The notes under the pieces: model-generated
The model's database searches: none
What the model saw: only the letters and a program-made list of their open reading frames with translations
Told to the model about the DNA's origin: nothing
In this document: one piece after another, positions 8,684-15,590 of the stretch
Numbering within the stretch: the stretch's first letter is position 1
Layout: the number at the start of each line of letters is the position of its first letter
Position numbers and translations under genes: made by a program
Source of the DNA: RGIG9115 sp045648165
GTDB taxonomy: Bacteria; Bacillota; Clostridia; UBA1381
Assembly (NCBI GenBank): GCA_045648165.1
Contig: JAZRNL010000008.1
Span: 70,384 to 134,383 of the forward strand
Direction of reading: 5' to 3'
Length of the DNA: 64,000 bases

Positions 8684-9538
8684 ATGTTCGGTTACGTAAA
8701 TGTATTAAAAGATGATTTAAAAGTACGGGATTATATGTTGTTCAGATCATACTATTGCGGGCTTTGCAAGGCTTTAGGAAAACATTGTTCAGAAAGCTCA
8801 AGACTCGGTCTTAGTTATGATATGACATTTCTGGCAGTACTTCTTAGTTCGCTAAGTGATTCACCTGTAGAAATACAAAATTCCTCTTGCATAATGCATC
8901 CCTTTACCAAACGAACATATATAAAAAACGAACCGTCAATAGATTATGCCGCAAACGCTTCCGCTTTACTTTACTACAGCAAAATAAAAGATGACTGGAA
9001 AGATGATAAGTCTTTAAAGGCACTGATAGGACTGTTAATATACAAAAAATCATATAAAAAGGCATCAAAAAGATATCCGGATCTTGCAAGAAACATAAAA
9101 CACCATCTAAAAGAGCTGTCAAGACTGGAATCAGAGAAAATAACAGACATTGACCTCACTGCAAATTGCTTTGCAAAAATCACGGAAGAGATATTTTCTC
9201 CCGACTTTATCGGCGAAAACAAACGTCCTGCAGCCTGGCTTGGCTACAATATAGGACGTTGGATATATGTGGCAGATGCATTTTCCGACCTTGATAAAGA
9301 TATAAAAAAGAAAAATTTCAATCCCTTTCTTCCAACGAGCGATGTTAAGGATTACGACAAATATAAATCCGACATTGCCAAACAGCTTTCTGTTTCTATG
9401 ACATTCACCTTGGAAAATGCAGCATCAGGGTTTAACCTTCTTAAAATACACAAAAACGAAGAAATATTAAAAAATATACTTTACTCAAGCCTTAAGGCAA
9501 AACAAGACAAAATTTTAAATTATAAGGATGTGGAATAA
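8684..9538 (+). CDS. DUF5685 family protein
   Basis: A 284-residue cytoplasmic protein beginning MFGYVNVLKDDLKVRDYMLF and continuing YYCGLCKALGKHCSESSRL, the N-terminal CxxC-containing signature of the DUF5685 family. The rest is helical, with DMTFLAVLLSSL, a Cys-bearing IMHPF segment and the conserved NIGRWIYVADAFSDLDKD. The ATG at 8684 is preferred to the one four codons earlier, because the earlier one forms part of the GGAGAG ribosome site. It is co-transcribed with and overlaps a J-domain protein with a Cys-rich tail. The function is unknown; the paired Cys and the chaperone partner suggest a metal- or thiol-binding maturation role, which is inference. Confidence 0.8.
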   Translation: MFGYVNVLKDDLKVRDYMLFRSYYCGLCKALGKHCSESSRLGLSYDMTFLAVLLSSLSDSPVEIQNSSCIMHPFTKRTYIKNEPSIDYAANASALLYYSKIKDDWKDDKSLKALIGLLIYKKSYKKASKRYPDLARNIKHHLKELSRLESEKITDIDLTANCFAKITEEIFSPDFIGENKRPAAWLGYNIGRWIYVADAFSDLDKDIKKKNFNPFLPTSDVKDYDKYKSDIAKQLSVSMTFTLENAASGFNLLKIHKNEEILKNILYSSLKAKQDKILNYKDVE

Positions 9539-10157
9539 TTTGAATCCATATGAGGTACTTGGCGTTCCTGAGAATGCCGATCAGGAAACCATAAAAAAAG
9601 CTTACAAAGAGCTTGTAAAAAAATATCATCCCGACAAATACGTTAATAACCCATTGGCGGACCTTGCAAGCGAAAAATTAAAAGAAATAAATAAAGCCTA
9701 TGATATGCTTACAAAAAACTCTCAAAACTCATATTCGGAAGGGTATGCCGGCAAAGGAAGTAACTCCTACGGTAATAACTACAGAGGATACAACACAAGC
9801 AATCACAATTTCCAAACTGTACGGATGCTTATCAGTATGCGGCAATACGCACAGGCTATCAACATCCTGAATTCTCTCCCCCACAATGCAGAATGGAATT
9901 ACCTTATGGGTGTTTGCAGAATTAATATGGGTATGTACGATTCAGGCATTTCCCACTTAAGAACTGCCGTACAAATGGAACCAAACAACCTGGAATATCG
10001 CTCCACCCTGAACAATGTAGAAAACAGAAACACAACTTACCGCCAGTACGACACTATGTCAGGTTGCGGTACAGACCCCTGTTCCTGCTGTTCTAACCTC
10101 ATTTGTGCAGACTGCTGCTGCGAATGTATGGGCGGTGACCTTATTTCATGCTGCTGA
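9528..10157 (+). CDS. J-domain protein with TPR-like segment and Cys-rich tail
   Basis: A J domain fills the first 70 residues (NPYEVLGVPENADQETIKKA, then the HPD motif in KYHPDKYVNNP), so it can stimulate a DnaK-type Hsp70. A Gly/Ser/Tyr-rich linker follows, then a TPR-like helical pair (AQAINILNSLPHNAEWNYLM, GMYDSGISHLRTAVQMEP), and a C-terminal tail with 11 cysteines in about 30 residues (CGTDPCSCCSN, CADCCCECMGG, ending SCC). It overlaps the DUF5685 gene by 11 bases. ATG at 9528 is used; a TTG at 9540 is an alternative with better ribosome-site spacing. The tail resembles no zinc-finger of classical DnaJ and may bind iron or zinc. Confidence 0.82.
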   Translation: MWNNLNPYEVLGVPENADQETIKKAYKELVKKYHPDKYVNNPLADLASEKLKEINKAYDMLTKNSQNSYSEGYAGKGSNSYGNNYRGYNTSNHNFQTVRMLISMRQYAQAINILNSLPHNAEWNYLMGVCRINMGMYDSGISHLRTAVQMEPNNLEYRSTLNNVENRNTTYRQYDTMSGCGTDPCSCCSNLICADCCCECMGGDLISCC

Positions 10158-10169
10158 GAGGTGCAGAAT

Positions 10170-10676
10170 ATGACAAAAACGAAAGAGCTTTCTCTCGGTG
10201 CAATGGGATGTGCACTGTCGTTCCTGTTTTTGCTGGGATGTTCACTTATCCCCACAGGCAAGCTTGTAATGGGTTTTCTTGCTTCTTTTGTACCCTGCGT
10301 ACTATACATCGAAAACAAATCCCTTAAAACTCCTTTACTATCAGGAATTTCATCTGCATTGCTTGCAGGTCTTATACTACCAAAATCAGGTCTTGGTGGG
10401 CTTGTTATAATTATGTACTGCACTTGCCTTTGCTACTATCCGATACTAAAAGCAATAATAGAAAGATTACGAAATTTGGCTTTTGAATGGATATTAAAAG
10501 TGATTTATTTCGTAGTTTTAACTTTAGCCATCAAATTAATTACTAAAGCACTGGGAATTGATATATTTAACATATGGGCAGGCATTATCGCACTTTGTGC
10601 ATATGATTATCTGCTTTCATCCTTAATAGGATACTACACAAGATTTATATCACCACGGATAAAAAAATCAAGATGA
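10170..10676 (+). CDS. Polytopic membrane protein of unknown function
   Basis: A 168-residue, strongly hydrophobic protein with about five to six predicted membrane segments (for example LGAMGCALSFLFLLGCSLIP and LLSGISSALLAGLILP). The start is placed at the ATG at 10170, with GAGAGG upstream; a GTG three codons earlier is possible. Size and hydrophobic pattern recall ECF-type S components or related small membrane proteins, but no ligand-binding signature is recognisable. It sits between the J-domain gene and yqhQ, which it overlaps only if the earlier yqhQ start is used. Confidence 0.7.
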   Translation: MTKTKELSLGAMGCALSFLFLLGCSLIPTGKLVMGFLASFVPCVLYIENKSLKTPLLSGISSALLAGLILPKSGLGGLVIIMYCTCLCYYPILKAIIERLRNLAFEWILKVIYFVVLTLAIKLITKALGIDIFNIWAGIIALCAYDYLLSSLIGYYTRFISPRIKKSR

Positions 10677-10690
10677 AAGGACCAAATAAA

Positions 10691-11653
10691 ATGTCTGAAA
10701 AGAAATGCGAACAGCATATTACCTCAATCGGAGGTCAAGCCGTTATGGAAGGCGTTATGATGCGCGGGCCTCAGAAAACGGCAGTAGCCGTAAGAAAACC
10801 CGACGGAGAAATAACAATCAAGACTGATGAAAACGGTACAAAAAAGAAAAATGCTATACTAAAATTACCTATTATACGCGGCTGTATTAATTTTTTTGAA
10901 AGTATGGTTATAGGAATAAAAGCACTTATGTACTCCGCGGAATTTGTAGATCTCGAAGAAGATGGGCAAAGTGAGAGTAAATTCGAAAAATGGCTGGAAA
11001 ATAAACTTGGTGACAAAATTAAAGATGTGGTAATTTACTTCTCTCTCATCATATCGTTATTCTTGAGTGTGGGTTTATTTATTCTTCTACCTACTGTTAT
11101 AACAAGAGGAATAGAAGCTATTTTCAACTCCATTCCGTTTGTTGGAACGAAAACGTTTACCAGTCTTTGCGAGGGTATAATCAGAATGGTTATTTTCCTC
11201 AGCTATCTTGCACTCGTTTCGCAAATGAAAGATATAAAAAGAGTATTCGAATATCATGGCGCAGAGCATAAAACCATCGCCTGCTATGAAGCCAACGAAG
11301 AGTTGACTGTTGAAAATGCAAGAAAACATACACGTCTTCACCCAAGATGTGGTACAAGCTTTTTGCTTTTTGTTATGGTTGTGAGTATAATAATTTTCTC
11401 TCTGCTTCCCAGAACTTCAATTATTCCACGTATCCTTATGCGTATCGCCCTACTCCCTGTTGTAGCAGGAATTTCATATGAAATTATAAAACTTGCAGGC
11501 AGAAGCAAGAGTAAATGTGTTTCTTGGCTTACAAAGCCGGGACTCTGGCTTCAAAAGCTTACAACAAGAGAACCAGACGACAGCCAGCTTGAAGTTGCAA
11601 TCGAATCTATAAAAGCAGTTATTCCCGAGGATAAAAACGACGACAAATGGTAA
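10691..11653 (+). CDS. yqhQ: DUF1385 family membrane protein YqhQ
   Basis: A 320-residue integral membrane protein with the family signature SIGGQAVMEGVMMRGPQ at the N-terminus, several central membrane segments, and the conserved cytoplasmic stretch YHGAEHKTIACYEANEELTV followed by RLHPRCGTSFLLFV. The ATG at 10691 is chosen because AAAGGA stands nine bases before it. YqhQ homologues occur throughout Firmicutes, commonly next to prmC as here; the biochemical role is not established. The His/Glu/Cys-rich central motif suggests a metal or cofactor site. Confidence 0.9.
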   Translation: MSEKKCEQHITSIGGQAVMEGVMMRGPQKTAVAVRKPDGEITIKTDENGTKKKNAILKLPIIRGCINFFESMVIGIKALMYSAEFVDLEEDGQSESKFEKWLENKLGDKIKDVVIYFSLIISLFLSVGLFILLPTVITRGIEAIFNSIPFVGTKTFTSLCEGIIRMVIFLSYLALVSQMKDIKRVFEYHGAEHKTIACYEANEELTVENARKHTRLHPRCGTSFLLFVMVVSIIIFSLLPRTSIIPRILMRIALLPVVAGISYEIIKLAGRSKSKCVSWLTKPGLWLQKLTTREPDDSQLEVAIESIKAVIPEDKNDDKW

Positions 11654-12459
11654 TAAATGAATTAAAAAAAGAAATAGAGAAAAAATTAGGGTACAGAGAT
11701 GCACAGCTTCTGATAACAGGCTTTCTTGACATTTCAGTGACCGAGTATATACTTTCCGGTAATAGTGAAATACCTGAAGATAAAGCAGACAAAATACGCG
11801 CTCTTACAACACGTGTAATAAATGGCGAGCCACTGCAATATGTTGTGGGCATTACGGAGTTTATGTCGCTGAAATTCAAAGTAAAGCCGGGTGTGCTCAT
11901 CCCTCGCTCGGATACAGAGACTTTAGTTGAGCAAACTATACATGAAATCGGCTTAGATAAAGTAAACGTTCTCGACATAGGCACTGGTTCGGGTTGTGTG
12001 GCAATCAGCATTGCAAACTACTGCAAAAACGCCGGCGTAACTTCTATAGATATAAGCGAAGTGGCACTATCTGTAGCTAAAGAAAATGCGGAATTAAACA
12101 GAATCAAAGTTGATTTCAAAAAATACGATATAATGGCAGAAATACCGAAAGGTAATTTTTATATAATAGTTTCAAACCCTCCTTATATTCCAACTGATGT
12201 TATAAAAACCTTAGATTGCAACGTAAAAGATTACGAACCTGAAATAGCCCTTGACGGAGGCGCAGACGGACTTGATTTTTACAGAAGGATTATTTCGATT
12301 GCTCCAACTCTCCTTAATACAGGCGGAAAAATTTTATTTGAAGTAGGATATGACCAAAGCGAGAAAGTCTCTGAACTTTTAGAGAAAGATTTTTCGGGAA
12401 TTTCCATAGTTAAAGACTTGCGCGGTATTAGCAGAGTTGTTATGGGAGTTTTGAAATAA
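11647..12459 (+). CDS. prmC: Peptide chain release factor N5-glutamine methyltransferase PrmC
   Basis: SAM-dependent methyltransferase that modifies the GGQ glutamine of release factors RF1/RF2. The N-terminal helical domain (LGYRDAQLLITG) is followed by the SAM motif LDIGTGSGCVAISIA near residue 105 and the catalytic NPPY motif in IIVSNPPYIP near residue 177. Length of 270 residues fits. It overlaps the yqhQ stop by seven bases, so translation is probably coupled. prfA, its usual neighbour, is absent here. Confidence 0.93.
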   Translation: MVINELKKEIEKKLGYRDAQLLITGFLDISVTEYILSGNSEIPEDKADKIRALTTRVINGEPLQYVVGITEFMSLKFKVKPGVLIPRSDTETLVEQTIHEIGLDKVNVLDIGTGSGCVAISIANYCKNAGVTSIDISEVALSVAKENAELNRIKVDFKKYDIMAEIPKGNFYIIVSNPPYIPTDVIKTLDCNVKDYEPEIALDGGADGLDFYRRIISIAPTLLNTGGKILFEVGYDQSEKVSELLEKDFSGISIVKDLRGISRVVMGVLK

Positions 12460-12460
12460 C

Positions 12461-12559
12461 CAGATTAAAGAGCAGAACTATATGATATTTTAAATCAAGA
12501 CTTTGTCGAGATAAAATTAAATCCGTCCCCTGACCGCCGCAAGGCGATTTAATCTGCTC
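12461..12559. repeat. Intergenic inverted-repeat element beside tRNA-Leu
   Basis: Two overlapping long-range pairings are visible: CAGATTAAA (12461-12469) with TTTAATCTG (12548-12556), and GAGCAGA (12470-12476) with TCTGCTC (12553-12559); an inner pair ATTAAATC / GATTTAAT also exists. The core between them contains CCGCCGCAAGGCG. It has no ORF. Its nature is unknown; a similar-looking inverted repeat sits near the other tRNA genes at 37612-37672. Confidence 0.35.
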
Positions 12560-12596
12560 AGATGATTTATTCGACATACGTCAGATTTAGTTCACA

Positions 12597-12623
12597 AAAA
12601 AAGAGCACTGCGTGCTCTTTTTT
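12597..12623 (-). terminator. Terminator of tRNA-Leu
   Basis: AAAGAGCAC-tgc-GTGCTCTTT stem flanked by A and T runs, directly after the encoded CCA of tRNA-Leu on the minus strand. It can also stop prmC transcription on the plus strand. Confidence 0.85.
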
Positions 12624-12712
12624 TGGTGCCGATGACCGGGGTCGAACCGGTACGGGAATCTCTTCCCACGGGATTTTAAGTCCCGGGCGTCTGCCAATTC
12701 CGCCACATCGGC
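12624..12712 (-). tRNA. tRNA-Leu (anticodon TAA)
   Basis: Reading the minus strand, an 89-base class II tRNA begins GCCGATGTGGCGGAATTGGC and ends CATCGGCACCA, with the CCA encoded. The acceptor stem GCCGATG/CATCGGC is perfect. The anticodon loop reads ACTTAAAAT, giving TAA, and the long variable arm GTGGGAAGAGATTCCC is typical of tRNA-Leu. The T arm has GGTTCGACCCC. Confidence 0.97.
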
Positions 12713-12784
12713 TTATAACAGGTGGTATTATACCATACACCATATAAAATGTCAACTGTTTTTTAATAAAATAAGAAAAAAATC

Positions 12785-12813
12785 TTGAATTCACATTAAA
12801 AATGTGTTAGAAT
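12785..12813 (+). promoter_or_regulatory. Promoter with operator-like palindrome upstream of AraC gene
   Basis: TTGAAT (12785-12790), a 17-base spacer and TAGAAT (12808-12813). The spacer contains the perfect inverted repeat CACATT-AAA-AATGTG (12792-12806), well placed for a repressor that blocks polymerase. Confidence 0.55.
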
Positions 12814-12839
12814 AACTATATTAGCGAGGTGATAAGCAT

Positions 12840-13691
12840 ATGAATTGTTATACATCTAAACAATTTTTCGGAGATAGCGAAGAATTTCATGTGAGTCGTA
12901 TATCGAGCCGGGACGTTCAGCTGCATAGCCATGAATTTATTGAGCTTGTATATATTTATTCAGGAGAAGCGTACCACGAAATTGACGGCATTAAATACAA
13001 AACTCAAAAGGGCGATATGTTGTTTATAAATTACGGAAGCAACCATAAAATATATGCCGATTCGAAATTCGTATATTACAACATTTTATTTACACCCGCC
13101 TTTTTAAGTAAAGAGCTTACTAATTCCAGAAATGCATTTGACCTTCTTATGCTTAACTCATTCAGCAGCTTTGCGAAATCCGGTCAATGCTCCAAATTTA
13201 CTTTCAGCGGTTCAGAAATGCTGCTTACCGAAAAAATTATAGAAGAAATGCAATTGGAATTTAAAAATAAAGAAAACGGACATTTTGAAATAATTAAAAG
13301 CTATATGACCGTACTGCTTATAAATCTGTTTAGAAAAATGGATGCCACATCCTCACTCCCTGAAAAAAAGAAAATCCCCGCAGAAATGATTGAATATATT
13401 GAATCCCACTATAAAGAAAAAATAACGATTAATACACTTGCTGGCAGATGCTTCTATAATCCATCATATTTCAGCCGGATTTTCAAAGAAACATATGGTG
13501 TAAATTTAACACAATTTATTGCAGATAAACGCTTTGATAATGCATGTATACTTCTTACAACTACGAATCATACAGTTGAAGAAATAGCTGTTATGTCCGG
13601 ATATAAAAACACTGCTGCAATATATAAACATTTCAAATCAAAGCTTGGTATCACACCAAACGAATATAGGCATAAAAACACCTCTATATGA
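12840..13691 (+). CDS. AraC family transcriptional regulator with cupin sensor domain
   Basis: A 283-residue regulator. The N-terminal half is a cupin-type sensor (VQLHSHEFIELVYIYSGEAY, then GDMLFINYGSNHKIY), and the C-terminal hundred residues hold two helix-turn-helix motifs (INTLAGRCFYNPSYFSRIFK; VEEIAVMSGYKNTAAIYKHF) with the closing GITPNEYR. GAGGTG stands eight bases before the ATG. Such regulators usually respond to sugars or sugar acids. It is monocistronic, bounded by tRNA-Leu and its own terminator; no target operon adjoins it apart from a decayed second AraC gene. Confidence 0.9.
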   Translation: MNCYTSKQFFGDSEEFHVSRISSRDVQLHSHEFIELVYIYSGEAYHEIDGIKYKTQKGDMLFINYGSNHKIYADSKFVYYNILFTPAFLSKELTNSRNAFDLLMLNSFSSFAKSGQCSKFTFSGSEMLLTEKIIEEMQLEFKNKENGHFEIIKSYMTVLLINLFRKMDATSSLPEKKKIPAEMIEYIESHYKEKITINTLAGRCFYNPSYFSRIFKETYGVNLTQFIADKRFDNACILLTTTNHTVEEIAVMSGYKNTAAIYKHFKSKLGITPNEYRHKNTSI

Positions 13692-13699
13692 GGTGTTTT
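13675..13699 (+). terminator. Terminator of AraC gene, overlapping its stop codon
   Basis: AAAACACCTC pairs with GAGGTGTTTT around a TATAT loop, and the stop codon of the AraC gene lies at the loop/stem border. A T run follows. Confidence 0.85.
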
Positions 13700-13932
13700 A
13701 CTTTTATAAATATAAAAATTGTGTTGAAAAATTATAAAAAGCTATTAAATTTAAATTACCAATACTATATAATTATAAAAAGATGGGTTAAATCAACTTA
13801 CCTTTTTTTGATAAAAACTTGCGAATTGGGTGATTAACATTCCAAACACAAAATAGTGCCATATTTGAGTCACTCGCCATATATACTCTGGCATTACCTC
13901 ATTACTATATTCCCAAAGGCTCAGGTTACAAC

Positions 13933-14153
13933 AGATATTATTTTACAAGAATATTCAAACAATATAAAGGCAACAACATAGTATTACACACGGACACGAA
14001 GCAAAAAACTTAGCAAAAAACTCCTTTTAAAAAAATAACGACTCTATTGATAAAATCGCAGCAGAATATGGATTTGAAAATAGTTCTTATTTCGCAAAAG
14101 TATTACGTAATCACTGCGGATGTTTGCCAACAGATTTCAGAAAAAATCAATAA
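13933..14153 (+). pseudogene. Decayed AraC-family regulator (C-terminal DNA-binding part)
   Basis: Two reading frames together encode the AraC DNA-binding domain. The first reads RYYFTRIFKQYKGNN (first helix-turn-helix end); after a frameshift near 13998 and an in-frame TAA near 14028 the second reads DSIDKIAAEYGFENSSYFAK and VLRNHCGCLPTDFRKNQ before a stop at 14151-14153. No recognisable N-terminal sensor remains upstream to 13700. It is a relic, probably of a duplicated or transferred regulator next to the intact one at 12840. The 13700-13930 stretch has no recognisable gene. Confidence 0.8.
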
Positions 14154-14182
14154 TCAAAAATAGCAGTAAAAAGTCCTAACGC

Positions 14183-14246
14183 CGGCTTTTGCAGGGGTGC
14201 AAATGCCGTGCTTGCCAATAATGCCTTTAGGCATATAAAAAGGCAA
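14183..14246. other. Structured intergenic patch (two adjacent hairpins)
   Basis: CGGC-T-TTTGCA-GGGG-TGCAAA-T-GCCG (14183-14208) forms a hairpin with a GGGG loop, next to ATGCC-TTTA-GGCAT nested in TTGCC...GGCAA (14212-14246). Such compact folding in an AT-rich spacer suggests a small RNA element or an element remnant. No ORF or known riboswitch motif was recognised. Confidence 0.35.
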
Positions 14247-14270
14247 ATTATCGAACATTATCTTACAAGA

Positions 14271-14320
14271 AAAAAACCGCATAAGAGCATATATTTTAGC
14301 TTTTATACGGTTTTCTTTTA
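14271..14320 (-). terminator. Terminator closing the 17-gene minus-strand cluster
   Basis: On the minus strand AAAACCGTATAAAAGC pairs with GCTCTTATGCGGTTTT, followed by a T run. It lies 20 bases after the stop codon of the AspT-like transporter and resembles the terminator at 31732. Confidence 0.8.
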
Positions 14321-14341
14321 TCTTATTATATACATTATTGA

Positions 14342-15574
14342 TTAAAATAAAATTATAATAAATTGAGCAGCAAAGACTACTGCTACAAGGGCAATAGGAT
14401 AAGTTGCAGCATATGCTGCCGCCACATCTTCCGTTTCTGCAACGTGAATAAGTGTACCCAATGCAGGTGTACTTGTCATACCGCCGGTAATTGAACCAAG
14501 GATATTTAAAATACTTATTTTAAGAACATATTTTGCAAAAACAAAACCTATTATCATAGGAAGAATTGTCATTATTATGCCATAAACAAAATAATCTATT
14601 TTAAATTCCTGCATAAATCTTGCACCGCCAGAAATCCCTGCACCTACAAGAAACAACACAAGACCTAATTCTCTGAAAACTTTTAAAGTTGTTACAGAAG
14701 GCATAATATTTACTTTTCCTATTTTCCCGAAATGACCAAAAACAAGAGATGCTAAAAGACATCCGCCTGTTGTTGTTAATGAGAAAGTTGTACCATCCAA
14801 GCCTTTGCTTGAAAGAGGGATTTTTATCATACCAATAAAAACTCCGATTACTGCAGCTATTGCAAATGGCGCAATTCCAAAATCATCAAGTTCAATTATT
14901 TTACCTGTTAGTTTTTTTGAAACATTAGACTGTTCAGCAACAACCAATTTTTCACGCTCTTTGTCCATATTCACCTTTAAAATTTTAGGTATAAGCTGAA
15001 CAAATAAAACAACACCAATAACGCCAAAAATATAAGCAATACCGTAGCCAACCGAAACAAGCTGTTCCATTTCAGGGCTTGCTACTGATGCCTTGGCTGC
15101 GGAAAACGCCGGTGTAGATGTTAATGCCCCGGCAAATAAGCCGGACACAATAGCAGAAAGCCTTTCCATATCAGTTTCGCCCATTAATTTACCGATATAT
15201 ACACACCCAACCGCAACAAGCGCACCTGATATTATAATAACTAATCCAAGTAACACATATGAAGTAAAATTCTTTTTCATATTGCTAAAAAACTTAGGGC
15301 CGGCAATAAATCCAACTGATGAAACAAACAGGATAAGTCCAAGATTTTCAACAATCTTCAAAGCATTAGTAGTATAATCAGGAAGCTGAGCTTCAAGATT
15401 ATCATAAAACAAACAACCAAATACCAAGGCAACTATAAACACGCCGGCTGAACCTAAAGATATACCCTTGATTGTTATTCTGCCCAACGCATAACCTACA
15501 GCCAGAATACACATAATGCAAAATACTAAAAATGTTATTCCTGTAATAGGTACAACTCCGCCAAATAAATTCAT
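14342..15574 (-). CDS. AspT/YidE/YbjL-family (SucE-like) carboxylate carrier
   Basis: A 410-residue membrane protein with about ten hydrophobic segments and an internal duplication: ENLGLILFVSSVGFIAGPKF in the first half matches RELGLVLFLVGAGISGGARF in the second, and GLFAGALTSTPAF matches ITGGMTSTPALGT. That duplicated architecture is the AspT/YidE-YbjL (AAEx) family, which includes the aspartate:alanine exchanger and the succinate exporter SucE of Corynebacterium. The soluble TrkA_C domains between halves of many homologues are missing; only a short charged linker is present. It is the last gene of the fumarate reductase cluster, 16 bases after the flavoprotein gene, so succinate export or a fumarate/succinate or malate/succinate exchange is the best inference. 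Confidence 0.78.
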   Translation of the reverse strand: MNLFGGVVPITGITFLVFCIMCILAVGYALGRITIKGISLGSAGVFIVALVFGCLFYDNLEAQLPDYTTNALKIVENLGLILFVSSVGFIAGPKFFSNMKKNFTSYVLLGLVIIISGALVAVGCVYIGKLMGETDMERLSAIVSGLFAGALTSTPAFSAAKASVASPEMEQLVSVGYGIAYIFGVIGVVLFVQLIPKILKVNMDKEREKLVVAEQSNVSKKLTGKIIELDDFGIAPFAIAAVIGVFIGMIKIPLSSKGLDGTTFSLTTTGGCLLASLVFGHFGKIGKVNIMPSVTTLKVFRELGLVLFLVGAGISGGARFMQEFKIDYFVYGIIMTILPMIIGFVFAKYVLKISILNILGSITGGMTSTPALGTLIHVAETEDVAAAYAATYPIALVAVVFAAQFIIILF

Positions 15575-15590
15575 AGCACAAAACTCTCCT

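Noticed and set aside
12562..12794. Open frames over the tRNA-Leu gene
   Set aside because: They are chance frames through a clear tRNA and its terminator.
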